Positions 16,477 to 26,413 are shown, counted from the first letter of the stretch. The stretch is 39,346 nucleotides of DNA from Oscillospiraceae bacterium (GCA_029218825.1 JAQXSC010000039.1:1-39346), one strand, 5' to 3'. Notes: generated from the letters alone by a model not told the origin. Program-made: numbers and translations.

Positions 16477-17604
16477 ATGAAAAGGTTTTACTTAGAAGAT
16501 AGTACAGAATCCTACGAGGATAAATTTTTCGATAATTTAGTAATGCGTGAAACACCCTTGGGGTTTGTTTCTGTAAAAAACGCCATTGTTTTACCCCACA
16601 GAAAAGATTATTCAAATACGGTTTGGGGCAAAGGCGGAGTTATTGACCAATCCGGTGAATATGTGAAAGAATCCTTTTATAAAAATGGTTGGGTCACATT
16701 CGGAGGATATTATGACTACGACGGAAAAGTCAATGTAATTAACGGCTCGGCTATTTATTTAGGCTACTTCTTTAAACATTGGGGGCATTTTTTAAAAGAT
16801 ATTATTAACAGGATGTGGATAATATTAGAGCATTACCACAATGAATATGTAGTTTATCTCGGCGATGATGATATCAGCGGAAACTATCTTGAATTTATGA
16901 AAATGCTTGGAGTTCCTGAGGACAAACTAATAAGAATAGATAAGGCAACAAAATTCAGTGAAATAATAATTCCGGAATTATCCTACGTTTTAACAGAATA
17001 TTATACAAAAGAATATTTAGACATCTTTAACAGAGTTCGTGAAAACTGTCTTTCTGTATATTCTCAAAATCAAAGTGATTATATGGAAAATCAGTATAAA
17101 AATAAAAAAATCTATTTTTCCAGAGTAGCGTTTTCACGAGGAAAACGTGCCAAAGAGTTCGGCGAGGAATTCATAGAAAAAACATTTGAACTTAACGGTT
17201 ATAAAATTCTCAGGCCTGAAACATTAAGTTTATGTGAACAGATCTATATTTGGAATAATGCAGAAACTATAGCCTGTATAAACGGAACAATACCTATGAA
17301 TCTGCTTTTTAGTAACGGACAGGTGAAAGTAACTGTTCTTAATAAGACGTGTAATAAGCATTTGAATTTGTTGTTAATTGAAAAAATAAAAAATATATTT
17401 GTAACATATGTGGATATATACGATACCAAGCACACAAGCAAAAAAGTTTCTCTTGGAGCAGGCCCGTTTCTAATGAGAATTACAAATAGTTTTACTGATT
17501 TTTGTAAGGATTCCGGATATAAATTATCCAATGAAAATAAAGGAAAACTATTTTTAAATTTATTAAAATTTAAACTAATCCAAATTAAAAGATTAATTAA
17601 ATAA
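16477..17604 (+). CDS. GT61-family glycosyltransferase
   Basis: A 375-residue cytoplasmic protein of the GT61/DUF563 kind. The motif YFFKHWGHFLKDIINRMW and the later KIYFSRVAFSRGK, followed by LRPETLSLCEQI and a CINGTIPMNLLFS loop, are typical of this family. GT61 enzymes are best known from plant xylan and fungal and animal glycan synthesis, with bacterial members in capsule loci. Acceptor and donor are unknown. It begins two bases after the previous stop and has a Lys-rich, AT-rich 3' end. The 130 bases after it are AT-rich with no clear promoter. Confidence 0.8.
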   Translation: MKRFYLEDSTESYEDKFFDNLVMRETPLGFVSVKNAIVLPHRKDYSNTVWGKGGVIDQSGEYVKESFYKNGWVTFGGYYDYDGKVNVINGSAIYLGYFFKHWGHFLKDIINRMWIILEHYHNEYVVYLGDDDISGNYLEFMKMLGVPEDKLIRIDKATKFSEIIIPELSYVLTEYYTKEYLDIFNRVRENCLSVYSQNQSDYMENQYKNKKIYFSRVAFSRGKRAKEFGEEFIEKTFELNGYKILRPETLSLCEQIYIWNNAETIACINGTIPMNLLFSNGQVKVTVLNKTCNKHLNLLLIEKIKNIFVTYVDIYDTKHTSKKVSLGAGPFLMRITNSFTDFCKDSGYKLSNENKGKLFLNLLKFKLIQIKRLIK

Positions 17605-17734
17605 TCATGTAATTAAAGAATACATATTGGGGTAAGAATTGTAAGCAGTATATTTGTGACAAATACAAAAGAGCATTTACAAAATAGAAATAAAACTTCC
17701 CTAAAAAATACAAAGCAAATTGAGGAATGGTTTA

Positions 17735-18553
17735 ATGAACGATATTGACTTAAAGCATATTCAACAATGTGAGTTGATGATTGCAAAGGAATTAAAAAGA
17801 ATATGTGAAAAGCACGATATAAACTACATTATGGGTTACGGTACTTTACTTGGCGCTATACGCCACAAGGGATTTATTCCCTGGGATGACGATATGGATT
17901 TTGCTTTTTTAAGAGAAGAATATGACAAGCTTATTGAGGTTTGCAAAACCGACCTTGACGACAAATTCTTCCTTCAAACCTGGGATACCGATCCGGAATA
18001 TCCCCACCCCTACGGCAAGATTTTGTTAAAAGATACATATGTTGAGGAATATTTCTCACAAAACACAAAATCTAAAAAAGGTTTATTCATTGACTTATTT
18101 CCACTGGACTTAATTTCAGATGATACAGACAAACAAAAGAAGTACATTAAAAGCGACTTTTTCTTTCGCCGGTCCTTGTGGATGAAAAAAGGTCACGGAA
18201 AACTTATACTGAAACAAAACTTAAAGCAAAAACTAAAATATATTTTCTCAAGATGCTTGTTTGCGTTTTTTCCATACAACTATTTAAAGTCCAAATACAA
18301 GAAAACTCAGATTGAATATAACAATGAAAACAACTGTATTCTATATGATTTTACGGTAAAATCAAAAAAGTTCTACAGCCGAGTAATGCTTGACGATGTT
18401 TCCTACTATGATTTTGAGGACACGCAGTTTCCCGGCCCACGAAAATATGACGAATATTTATCAAGGCTCTACGGCAACTATATGGAACTTCCCCCTGTGG
18501 AGGAACGCGGAAAACAGCACACTTTGATAAACTACGATTTTGGAAAATACTAA
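17735..18553 (+). CDS. LicD-family transferase
   Basis: A 272-residue LicD protein; the ATG at 17735 lies 8 bases after GAGGA, while an in-frame TTG 15 bases upstream overlaps that ribosome site. The signature YGTLLGAIRHKGFIPWDDDMD is present, with the catalytic Asp triad of a nucleotidyltransferase fold, then GLFIDLFPLD. LicD proteins move phosphocholine or other phospho-groups (for example ribitol- or glycerol-phosphate) onto glycans. There are no licA, licB or licC genes in the window, so the donor may be something other than CDP-choline. It probably decorates the repeat unit. Confidence 0.9.
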   Translation: MNDIDLKHIQQCELMIAKELKRICEKHDINYIMGYGTLLGAIRHKGFIPWDDDMDFAFLREEYDKLIEVCKTDLDDKFFLQTWDTDPEYPHPYGKILLKDTYVEEYFSQNTKSKKGLFIDLFPLDLISDDTDKQKKYIKSDFFFRRSLWMKKGHGKLILKQNLKQKLKYIFSRCLFAFFPYNYLKSKYKKTQIEYNNENNCILYDFTVKSKKFYSRVMLDDVSYYDFEDTQFPGPRKYDEYLSRLYGNYMELPPVEERGKQHTLINYDFGKY

Positions 18554-18574
18554 ACAAATTTGAGGATTGATTCT

Positions 18575-19540
18575 ATGCACCCCTTAATCAGCGTAATTGT
18601 TCCTGTATATAATGTTGAAAAATATCTGGGCAGATGTTTAGACAGTATAATCGCACAAAGTTATAAAAACCTTGAGATTATACTTGTTGACGACGGCGCA
18701 AAGGATAACAGCGGAAAAATCTGTGATGAATATGCACAGAAAGACAGCCGAATTAAAGTTTTACACACCCAGAACGGTGGTCTGTCCGCTGCACGAAACA
18801 AAGGGCTGGATATTATAACCGGCGACTATGTAGCCTTTGTGGACAGCGACGATTATATCGCCCACAATATGATAGAAAAACTTTTTGATACTATTATTTC
18901 TAATAATGCCGACATTTCTATATGTGACCCTATACACGTTTTTGATGACCAAAAGGCAGAATTTGATACCGCAGACAGGGAAAGTGTTATATACAGTCCC
19001 ATTGAGGCAATTAAGGAAATGTGGTACCAGACTTCTTTCCTGCCCTCTGCTTGGGCTAAACTTTTTAAAGCAGATATTTTTAAAGATATAAGATACACCG
19101 AAGGCATTATATTTGAGGATATCGACATAATGCACGAGGTTTTTATAAAGGCAAATAAAATAGCCCATTTGCCACAGGGCTTGTATGCCTATATCCACAG
19201 GGAAAACAGCATTACAACCCAAGAATTTTCCGAAAAGGATTTTTACATACTTGATATTTGCAATAAGATAATGGAATTTGCCCAAAAGCAGGGACAAGGC
19301 TTGGAAAAACCTGCCCTTGCCTATGGTGTTACAGGCAATATGAGAGTGTATTTATCTACACCGAGAGAAGAAAAGTATGGGGATATTATTTCCAAAGCCG
19401 AAAAGTACATAACCAAAAACGGAAAAGTTGTTTTAAAGGACAACCGCCTCCGTAAAAAGGCAAAGTTAGGACTAAGACTGTACTACTTTAACAAACCCTT
19501 ATTCAGATTTGTTCATTCAAAAATTAACAGATGGAAGTGA
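18575..19540 (+). CDS. GT2-family glycosyltransferase
   Basis: A 321-residue glycosyltransferase. The start is the ATG at 18575, 8 bases after GAGGA; an upstream in-frame TTG overlaps the ribosome site. The GT-A fold begins SVIVPVYNVEKYL, with ILVDDGAKDNSG and the metal-binding DSDD in FVDSDDYI, and GGLSAARNKGL between them. It adds one sugar of the repeat unit on the cytoplasmic side; donor and linkage cannot be read. It is separated by 4 bases from a second GT2 gene. Confidence 0.92.
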   Translation: MHPLISVIVPVYNVEKYLGRCLDSIIAQSYKNLEIILVDDGAKDNSGKICDEYAQKDSRIKVLHTQNGGLSAARNKGLDIITGDYVAFVDSDDYIAHNMIEKLFDTIISNNADISICDPIHVFDDQKAEFDTADRESVIYSPIEAIKEMWYQTSFLPSAWAKLFKADIFKDIRYTEGIIFEDIDIMHEVFIKANKIAHLPQGLYAYIHRENSITTQEFSEKDFYILDICNKIMEFAQKQGQGLEKPALAYGVTGNMRVYLSTPREEKYGDIISKAEKYITKNGKVVLKDNRLRKKAKLGLRLYYFNKPLFRFVHSKINRWK

Positions 19541-19544
19541 CATA

Positions 19545-20525
19545 ATGAATATTTCTCTTTCAGTTATCATTCCCGTATATAACGGCAGTAAATATTTGGA
19601 AAAGGCTGTAAATTCAGTTACAGAATGTAATGACAAGGATTTTGAAATTATATTGATTGATGACGGAAGTACTGACGATACACCTGCACTTTGCGATAAA
19701 CTTCAGGAAAATGACAGCAGAATACATACTTTCCACATTGAAAATCTCGGTGTATCCAATGCACGAAACTTTGGTATTGAAAAGGCAAAGGGCGAGTTTC
19801 TCACATTTTTAGACGCAGACGATGAGTTCTTTCAGGGTGCTTTTGAAAAAGCAAAGGCAGACCTTGTAAATCAGGAAAATGATTTTATCATTTATCCTTA
19901 TTCAATTACTGACGAAAATGGTAACGAAAAAACCACAGTAGAACTTTTCAGCACAGAAAACCCCACTAAAAAAGAAATGTTTATGCACTTTATCAACTCA
20001 AGCAAAATGAATTTCTGCTGGGGCAAAATATACCGCACCGAATTTGTAAAGAAAAATTCAGTTAAATTTGATACTGCTTTTGATGTGGGAGAAGATATTG
20101 ATTTTCAATTATCTCTTTTCAAATATGAGCCAAGGGTCGAGTATTGCTTTACAAAACTTATAAAATATCGCCAGATTTCCTCCAGCGTAATGCATCAGTA
20201 CGATTTTACAAGGTTTGACAACCTGAAGGAATGTTACATTATGCGTAAGGATTTAGCCTCACAGATTGACTTTACCAAACAAGATGAAGAGGATATGTAC
20301 TGCGACTTAGGTAGGCGTTTGCTTTCATACACAAAAAACGTAAGCAAATTAAAACCCAAAAAAACGGTAATATCAAAGTTAAAGGAAAGTCTTGAAATAC
20401 CTGAAAACAGAGATATTCTCAACAACCTGCCGCTGCACAGAATGGACATGGTAAGAAAGATTATAGGTAAGTTACTGCAAAAAGGACATTACGGATTGGT
20501 AGTAAGGATTTTAAGTTTTATTTAA
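19545..20525 (+). CDS. GT2-family glycosyltransferase
   Basis: A 326-residue GT-A enzyme; the start at 19545 follows the previous stop by 4 bases, while a longer frame would overlap that gene. It begins SLSVIIPVYNGSKYL and has IDDGSTDDTP, LGVSNARNFGI and the metal-binding LDADDEF. The C-terminus is Lys-rich and divergent from the neighbouring GT2, so the two are related in fold but probably differ in acceptor. It probably adds another repeat-unit sugar. Confidence 0.92.
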   Translation: MNISLSVIIPVYNGSKYLEKAVNSVTECNDKDFEIILIDDGSTDDTPALCDKLQENDSRIHTFHIENLGVSNARNFGIEKAKGEFLTFLDADDEFFQGAFEKAKADLVNQENDFIIYPYSITDENGNEKTTVELFSTENPTKKEMFMHFINSSKMNFCWGKIYRTEFVKKNSVKFDTAFDVGEDIDFQLSLFKYEPRVEYCFTKLIKYRQISSSVMHQYDFTRFDNLKECYIMRKDLASQIDFTKQDEEDMYCDLGRRLLSYTKNVSKLKPKKTVISKLKESLEIPENRDILNNLPLHRMDMVRKIIGKLLQKGHYGLVVRILSFI

Positions 20526-20545
20526 TATCGCAAGGAAAGACGTTT

Positions 20546-21694
20546 ATGGAAAATTCAGAAAAAAAGATACTTATCGTCACCGCCTTAACAGGCTTTATCA
20601 GAGCATTTATTCTTGATGATATAAAAATTTTGCAGTCTATGGGATATACCGTTGACTGTGCCGCTAATGGTGAACTTGACGACAGAACAATAGAGGATAA
20701 CAGAGAATTTTTCAAAAATATCGGCGTAAACTTTTTTCATATTCCCTTTTCTTCCAACAACCCTTTTTCAAAAAGCACATTGAAATCCTACAAGGCTTTC
20801 AGAAAAATTATTAAAAACACCCATTATGACGCAGTACATATTCACACGCCTATTCCCGGAGTAGTGTGCCGTACTGCACTTATGTTCAAAAGAAAACAAA
20901 CTAAAATTATATACACAACTCACGGCTTTTACTTTCACAAATACAGCAGTAAAAAAACATGGCTTGTTTTCCACACTATAGAAAAGGTTATGTCACGTTT
21001 TACCCACTGCATTATCACCATAAACAACGAGGACTTCAACAACGCCAAAAAAATGCATTGTAAAAATGTTTACCATATTAACGGCGTAGGTGTAGAAACC
21101 TCAAAATACGAAAACATTGAAATTGACCGCAGGGAATACCGCAGAAAATTAGGCATACAAGACAATGAAATTGCACTGCTGTCTGTAGGTGAACTGTCAG
21201 ACAGAAAAAATCACAAAATAGTTATTGAGGCTATGAACAAATTAAAAGACCTGCCTTTGGTATATCTTATATGCGGAAGAATCAACAAAAACAGCGGTAC
21301 ATACACAGAGCTAAAGCAACTCTCGGATAATTTAGGTGTTCGTGTAATATTCTTGGACTACAGACGTGATATTCCGGAAATTTCAAAATCCTGTGATATT
21401 GGTGCTCTCCCCTCTACAAGAGAAGGATTGGGACTTGCAGGTATCGAAATGTTAGCCGCAGGGCTTCCTTTGGTTGCCTCAAATGTTCACGGAATTGTGG
21501 ACTTTGCAGTTGACGGACAAACAGCATATACCGCTAACCCCTACAGCGAAGATGAATTTGCACAGGCTATTAAAAAATTATCGGACAAAGACTTGAGAGA
21601 AAAAATGAGAGATAACTGTATCAGCAAGGCTAAAGAATTTGATATGGCAATATCCCATAAGCAAAGAAAAGAAATCTACGAAAATATTTTATAA
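20546..21694 (+). CDS. GT4-family glycosyltransferase
   Basis: A 382-residue GT-B retaining glycosyltransferase resembling CapM/EpsD-type capsule enzymes. The N-terminal half has YDAVHIHTPIPG and TTHGFYFHK, the acceptor-side loop of these enzymes. The C-terminal donor half has LLSVGELSDRKNH and TREGLGLAGIEMLAAG with the E-x7-E motif. It is predicted to use a nucleotide sugar with retention of the anomeric configuration; which one is not visible. It is spaced 20 bases after the GT2 gene. Confidence 0.92.
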   Translation: MENSEKKILIVTALTGFIRAFILDDIKILQSMGYTVDCAANGELDDRTIEDNREFFKNIGVNFFHIPFSSNNPFSKSTLKSYKAFRKIIKNTHYDAVHIHTPIPGVVCRTALMFKRKQTKIIYTTHGFYFHKYSSKKTWLVFHTIEKVMSRFTHCIITINNEDFNNAKKMHCKNVYHINGVGVETSKYENIEIDRREYRRKLGIQDNEIALLSVGELSDRKNHKIVIEAMNKLKDLPLVYLICGRINKNSGTYTELKQLSDNLGVRVIFLDYRRDIPEISKSCDIGALPSTREGLGLAGIEMLAAGLPLVASNVHGIVDFAVDGQTAYTANPYSEDEFAQAIKKLSDKDLREKMRDNCISKAKEFDMAISHKQRKEIYENIL

Positions 21695-21723
21695 ACCGCA
21701 AAAACAAAAACAGAGGTGAGAAT

Positions 21724-23007
21724 ATGAATAAAATATCAATCAGGAAAACTATTCCGATTTCATATATTTTGATTTTGCCTCTGTGCATTATTATTCCTAA
21801 CACCGTTACTATTCTTATGGGGTTATATGCACCTTTAAGGTGGTTTATACCTTTTTATATATTATTCATTTTTATAATAAGAGCCGCCAAAAACAAAAAA
21901 GTAAATCTAACCTACACCCCTGAAGTAGGTTTGTGGGCATTTTGTCTGTTATTTTTATGGGCAGGTGTACTTTACAGCGTAGATAAAAACGCAACTATGG
22001 ATTATTGCATTACCTTATCCATATATTCTATTTTCCTTGTTGCAAGGTTAAGGGTCGATTTTTATTCTTTGCTTTACAAATGCTTGTACGCTATACTGTT
22101 TGTGCTGATGATTTCAATATATATAAACGGATTTGTCCCCAACCTTATGACAGGACCCTTGTCTTTCCTTGTGGCAAGTGGCGGTAAAGAGGCTCTTGCT
22201 TTGGAAGTATCCTCAGGAATATACTCCGGCTTGTTTGCAGACAGAGCATCCGCTGCCTTTGGTATGAATTTAGGATTTATCATCAGCCTGAGTTCTTTTC
22301 TTAACAACTATAAAAAGAAACACTTATTTGCATCAATCTTGTTCTTTGCGGCTATCTTTTTCACAGGAAAAAGAACATTGGCTATTATCCCTGTTATTTT
22401 GGTTTTTCTTGCCCTTATTTTCATAAGTAAAGGTAATTTAAGAAAAATCTACATATTCATTACCGCAATTCTGACCTCATTTATTGGAATAATTTTGATT
22501 GCATTTCCGCAAATTTTAATGTCTTTGGACCGCACAGGTACAGGCGACCTTACCACAGGCAGAGATACTATCCTCTGGCCTGTTGCCTTCGATATGTTTA
22601 ATTCACATAAACTGTTGGGTACAGGCATTAACACCTTTAACAGCGTTATTCAGTCACAAAACCCAAACAATCTGACTTTATCAAACTGGGGTTTCCACGC
22701 ACACAATATATACATACAGTTTTTAGGCGAGGTTGGAATTATCGGCACATTATTGCTTTGCACAGCGATAATATATTTCCTTGTTAAAACTGTTAAAACC
22801 ATACACAAAGCACAGAACAGTAAATATAAAACACTTGCAACTATTTCATTGTTAATCCAATTTCTGTGGATTATATACGGACTTACAGGAAACACCTTCT
22901 ATTATTCATCACAATTTCTGTGCTATATAGTAGCATTAAGCACTATGGAGGCGGTAATATATGAAGAAAAAAAGCGTGGCAATATTAACCTTTCACAGGG
23001 CGGTTAA
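21724..23007 (+). CDS. wzy: Wzy-type polysaccharide polymerase (O-antigen ligase family)
   Basis: A 427-residue membrane protein with about 10-12 hydrophobic segments over its whole length, a large loop in the C-terminal half and the Wzy_C/ligase-family signature TGINTFNSV and WGFHAHNIYIQFLGEVGIIGT. The conserved His and Arg in the outer loops (GFHAHN, DLTTGRDT) fit polymerase or ligase. In this cluster it most likely polymerises undecaprenyl-linked repeat units outside the membrane. Its last 47 bases overlap the next gene. The ribosome site is GAGGTGAG. Confidence 0.88.
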   Translation: MNKISIRKTIPISYILILPLCIIIPNTVTILMGLYAPLRWFIPFYILFIFIIRAAKNKKVNLTYTPEVGLWAFCLLFLWAGVLYSVDKNATMDYCITLSIYSIFLVARLRVDFYSLLYKCLYAILFVLMISIYINGFVPNLMTGPLSFLVASGGKEALALEVSSGIYSGLFADRASAAFGMNLGFIISLSSFLNNYKKKHLFASILFFAAIFFTGKRTLAIIPVILVFLALIFISKGNLRKIYIFITAILTSFIGIILIAFPQILMSLDRTGTGDLTTGRDTILWPVAFDMFNSHKLLGTGINTFNSVIQSQNPNNLTLSNWGFHAHNIYIQFLGEVGIIGTLLLCTAIIYFLVKTVKTIHKAQNSKYKTLATISLLIQFLWIIYGLTGNTFYYSSQFLCYIVALSTMEAVIYEEKKRGNINLSQGG

Positions 23008-24055
23008 TTACGGTGCTGTTTTACAGGCATACGGACTGCAAACCGCACTGAACAACTTAGGCTTTAAGGCGGATATTCTCGACTACAGAAATGACGGAGT
23101 GGAGAATTACTACTATAAAACATTTAAAGGTAAAAATCTAAAGGGCGCCGTAAAATCAATAGTAACACATAAAACTCAAAAAGAACGGAACAAAAAATTT
23201 ATAGAATTTTCAAAGCAGTATTTAAACTACAGCGAAAAAACATATAACAGAAAAACAGTTATCCACTCAAAGGATTTATACGATTACTTTATTGTAGGCA
23301 GTGACCAAATGTGGAACCTGCCTGCAATTCACTATGATAAAACCTACTTCCTTGATTTTGTAACGGACAACTCCAAGAAAAAGTCCTACGCAATAAGTAT
23401 GGGAAAAATCAGCGATTGTGAGAAGGATTACGGCGATTACTACCCATTAATCAATGACTTTGACAACATCTCCCTGCGTGAAAATGCAGGTAAAAATTTC
23501 CTTGAAAAGAACGTCAGCAAGGATATTACCATTGATTTAGACCCAAGTTTTCTTTTGGAAAGTTCACAATGGCGAGAAATTTCCAAAAGTCCCCAAATAG
23601 ATAATTACGCATTAATATATTCCGTAAATCTCACCGCCAATGTAATCGAAACAGGCAGAAAATACGCAAAGGAAAACGGATTGAAACTTGTTTTTGTAAC
23701 ACTTCGAAATAAGGAAATCCCTTTACAGGACAACGAAATTAATCTTTCCTGCTGTAGTCCGACGGAATTTTTAGGGCTTATTGATAATGCAAAATGTGTT
23801 ATTACAAACTCTTTCCACGGAACAGCCTTTTCTGTTGTTTTAGGCACAAACTTCTGGACTGTTAAAAATTCCGCACAGGGTCTTGATAACAGCCGAATGG
23901 AAACTTTGCTCAATACATTTAATTTGTCGGACAGGCATATTTCCGCTCCTGACGAGGCTACGGATATTTTAACGGACTTCTCAAAAGCAGAGGAAATTTT
24001 ATCAGAACTCCGTAATAAAAGCATTTCAAATTTAATCGATAGTTTAAATAAGTAA
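22961..24055 (+). CDS. Polysaccharide pyruvyltransferase family protein
   Basis: A 364-residue PF04230 protein. The N-terminus ILTFHRAVNYGAVLQAYGLQ is the family hallmark, followed by DYFIVGSDQMWN and later ITNSFHGTAFSVVLG with the conserved His. These enzymes transfer pyruvate from phosphoenolpyruvate to a sugar as a ketal, giving the polymer negative charge. It starts inside the wzy gene, with GGAGG at the right spacing before its ATG, so translation is probably coupled. A second member lies at 25514-26383, beyond the flippase. Whether it is a real pyruvyltransferase or a relative of unknown reaction is not proven. Confidence 0.9.
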   Translation: MKKKSVAILTFHRAVNYGAVLQAYGLQTALNNLGFKADILDYRNDGVENYYYKTFKGKNLKGAVKSIVTHKTQKERNKKFIEFSKQYLNYSEKTYNRKTVIHSKDLYDYFIVGSDQMWNLPAIHYDKTYFLDFVTDNSKKKSYAISMGKISDCEKDYGDYYPLINDFDNISLRENAGKNFLEKNVSKDITIDLDPSFLLESSQWREISKSPQIDNYALIYSVNLTANVIETGRKYAKENGLKLVFVTLRNKEIPLQDNEINLSCCSPTEFLGLIDNAKCVITNSFHGTAFSVVLGTNFWTVKNSAQGLDNSRMETLLNTFNLSDRHISAPDEATDILTDFSKAEEILSELRNKSISNLIDSLNK

Positions 24056-24072
24056 TCATAGAAAGTGATAAA

Positions 24073-25464
24073 ATGCAATTAGTAAAAAAGGCAATTACAA
24101 AATTCAACAATTCCAATATGCTGAAAAATGTCACCAAAATTTCTTCAGGTACAATTTTAGGGCAGTTAATTTCACTTGTTACCCTGCCGATTTTTACCAG
24201 ATTATACGGCGCTACAGTAATCGGCTACTGGGCGTTGTTTACCTCGGTGGCTGCTATTGTCAACAGTTTTTCCGATTTAGGTATGTCAAACGCAATTATG
24301 ATTGAAGAGGATGAAAACCAAAGGAAAAGACTGTTTTCGGTTATTACTACCTTGGGCATAGTGTTCAGTGTAGTTGTAGGTGCAGGATACTTTGTTTACT
24401 ATACCCTTTGCCCTAACGACACTGGTATTCACCCGCTGTTTTACGCAGTTGTTTTGGCTGTTTTGATTTTCACACAGCAACAGATTCAACTGAGTTACAG
24501 TTGGCTCAACAAGAAAAAACAATACAATATACTGATGAAAAATCCTGTAGTAAACCAGTTGACTATTGCAATTATCGCTATTCCTTTGGGACTGATGGGC
24601 AAGTATTTAAACATCGGTATTTTTATTACATACGGTTATTATATAGGTCTTATTTTAGGTCAGTTTTTAACTCTTGTGCATATGCGCAGGTTTATTCCTG
24701 CCATACTGCCTGACTTTAACATTAATAACCATATTGCAAATATAAAAAAATACCGAGAGTTTGTTCAGTACCAAACTCCCACAAACTTTTTGGCACAGAT
24801 TAAATCTCAGGCTCCCGTGCTGTTAATCAAAATGTTCTTCGGCCCTACAATTTTAGGTTATTACAGCGTAACCCAAAGAATTTTAGGTATCCCAATTAAC
24901 CTGTTAGCCAACGCTATCGGCAAGGTCTATTATCAGTCTGTAGTTGAGGTTTCCAACCGTGGGGAATCTGTAGGACAGTTTACATTTAAAAATATGGAAA
25001 GAGCAATGAAAATCGCCCTTGTGCCAATGGTTCTGATTATGGGCTTTGGCGATATTGCTTCCGTATTTTTCCTTGGTGCCGATTATTCGGTAGCAGGTAA
25101 CCTTATCAGAATCATATCTTTGATGACATTCTTTACCTTCCTGATGATTGCAACCCAAGGTATTGCCATTGTAATTCACAAGCAAAAATATATGCTTATA
25201 TCTGCTGTGGTGCAAATTATCGGCTACGTTGCAGGACTTTCAATAGGCAAATATGTATTTGATAATATTTATATTGCTTGTTTCCTTATGGTTTTGACCT
25301 TCTGTATTGCGCAAATCGTTTATTTCTGTGCAATTTTCAAAGTGACAGGAATAACCCCTTGGCGTTATCTGAAAGGAGTTTTACTGTCCCTTGGTGTAAT
25401 GGCTGTAGGCACTGCCGTTATCCGAATTTTACTGTTGTTGATTTTTAATGTGCCTATTATATAA
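24073..25464 (+). CDS. wzx: Wzx-type flippase
   Basis: A 463-residue membrane protein with about 12-14 hydrophobic segments, of the polysaccharide-biosynthesis/MATE-like (MOP) superfamily. The N-terminus SSGTILGQLISLVTLPIFTRLYG and the repeated FGPTILGYYSVTQRILGIP are typical of Wzx. It carries undecaprenyl-PP-linked repeat units across the membrane for Wzy. It sits between the two pyruvyltransferase-family genes. Confidence 0.93.
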   Translation: MQLVKKAITKFNNSNMLKNVTKISSGTILGQLISLVTLPIFTRLYGATVIGYWALFTSVAAIVNSFSDLGMSNAIMIEEDENQRKRLFSVITTLGIVFSVVVGAGYFVYYTLCPNDTGIHPLFYAVVLAVLIFTQQQIQLSYSWLNKKKQYNILMKNPVVNQLTIAIIAIPLGLMGKYLNIGIFITYGYYIGLILGQFLTLVHMRRFIPAILPDFNINNHIANIKKYREFVQYQTPTNFLAQIKSQAPVLLIKMFFGPTILGYYSVTQRILGIPINLLANAIGKVYYQSVVEVSNRGESVGQFTFKNMERAMKIALVPMVLIMGFGDIASVFFLGADYSVAGNLIRIISLMTFFTFLMIATQGIAIVIHKQKYMLISAVVQIIGYVAGLSIGKYVFDNIYIACFLMVLTFCIAQIVYFCAIFKVTGITPWRYLKGVLLSLGVMAVGTAVIRILLLLIFNVPII

Positions 25465-25513
25465 TTTTGGCATAGGATTCATATAGAATAAACTGTTAAT
25501 TGCGAGAGGAATT

Positions 25514-26383
25514 ATGGTAACTAAATTAAAATCTATTATAAGAAAAATCGGCATAGGCGCCTTTGTTCAAAATATTGTAAGAAAATTTTTGCTTCTGTTT
25601 CATATGAATAATAACTACATTCTGTTCACAAGCAAAAAGGCGGAAAAAAACAAGGTTAATATTAACTACTGCCACGATTTTAAAAACGTGGGAGATAATA
25701 TTTCCCCTGTTTTGGTAAAATATGCCGCTGAGTACAATAATATCGATATAAACAAAACCGTTTCTAAAACAAAACACCTGTTTGCCGTTGGCTCAATAAT
25801 TACCGCCGGCGCACAGGACTGCACAGTATGGGGCAGTGGATTGCTTAACACTTCAATCCTGAACAGATTGGATAAAAGAGAAATTGATTTCAGAGCAGTA
25901 AGAGGACCTGTCAGCAGAGCAATATTAATGGACAGAGGTTTTCAAGTGCCTGATATTTACGGCGACCCTGCATTGTTGACACCAAAGTTCTACAACCCAC
26001 AGGTAGAAAAGAAATACCGGGTAAGTCTGATTACCCATATGAACGAAACTAAAAACAGCCTGCCTGACAAGATTCATCAAATCAATATTGTTACAGACGA
26101 TTACAAGGAATTTGTCAGGGAAATTAAAAGTTCCGAATTAGTTATTTCTTCAAGTTTGCACGGAATTATTTTTGCAGAGGCATATGGAGTTCCTGCAATT
26201 CTGTTAAAACCGAAAACAGATATGCTGAAATATTTTGATTACTATTTCAGCACAAACAGAATGAGTTTTCCTATTGCAAACAGCATTGAGGAAGCCTTGA
26301 CTGTAAAACCGCTTGACATACCGGATTTATCACAAATGCAAGAAAAACTTTTAGATGCCTTTCCTGTGGATTTATGGGAATGA
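25514..26383 (+). CDS. Polysaccharide pyruvyltransferase family protein (second)
   Basis: A 289-residue, shorter PF04230 member, with NVGDNISPVLVKYAA, HLFAVGSIITAG, VWGSGLLN, VRGPVSRAILMDRG, YGDPALL and SSSLHGIIFAEAYGVP, all conserved family elements. It is a different subgroup from the protein at 22961-24055 (the N-terminal hallmark is absent; this one resembles exopolysaccharide ketal-pyruvate transferases). It follows Wzx by 49 bases and has the ribosome site GAGAGGA. It may pyruvylate a second sugar or act at another stage. It precedes the iron-sulfur protein pair, a neighbour pattern often seen in polysaccharide loci. Confidence 0.9.
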   Translation: MVTKLKSIIRKIGIGAFVQNIVRKFLLLFHMNNNYILFTSKKAEKNKVNINYCHDFKNVGDNISPVLVKYAAEYNNIDINKTVSKTKHLFAVGSIITAGAQDCTVWGSGLLNTSILNRLDKREIDFRAVRGPVSRAILMDRGFQVPDIYGDPALLTPKFYNPQVEKKYRVSLITHMNETKNSLPDKIHQINIVTDDYKEFVREIKSSELVISSSLHGIIFAEAYGVPAILLKPKTDMLKYFDYYFSTNRMSFPIANSIEEALTVKPLDIPDLSQMQEKLLDAFPVDLWE

Positions 26384-26413
26384 TAAATTTTATAAAAATT
26401 TGAGGATAATCGT

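Noticed and set aside
17720-17734. Longer LicD start at TTG 17720
   Set aside because: The TTG overlaps the GAGGA ribosome site that fits the ATG at 17735; the same reasoning removed the TTG at 18560 for the GT2 gene.
17605-17734. Internal promoter (TTGGGG with TATATT) before licD
   Set aside because: The -35 is poor and the spacing 16; too weak to list as a feature.
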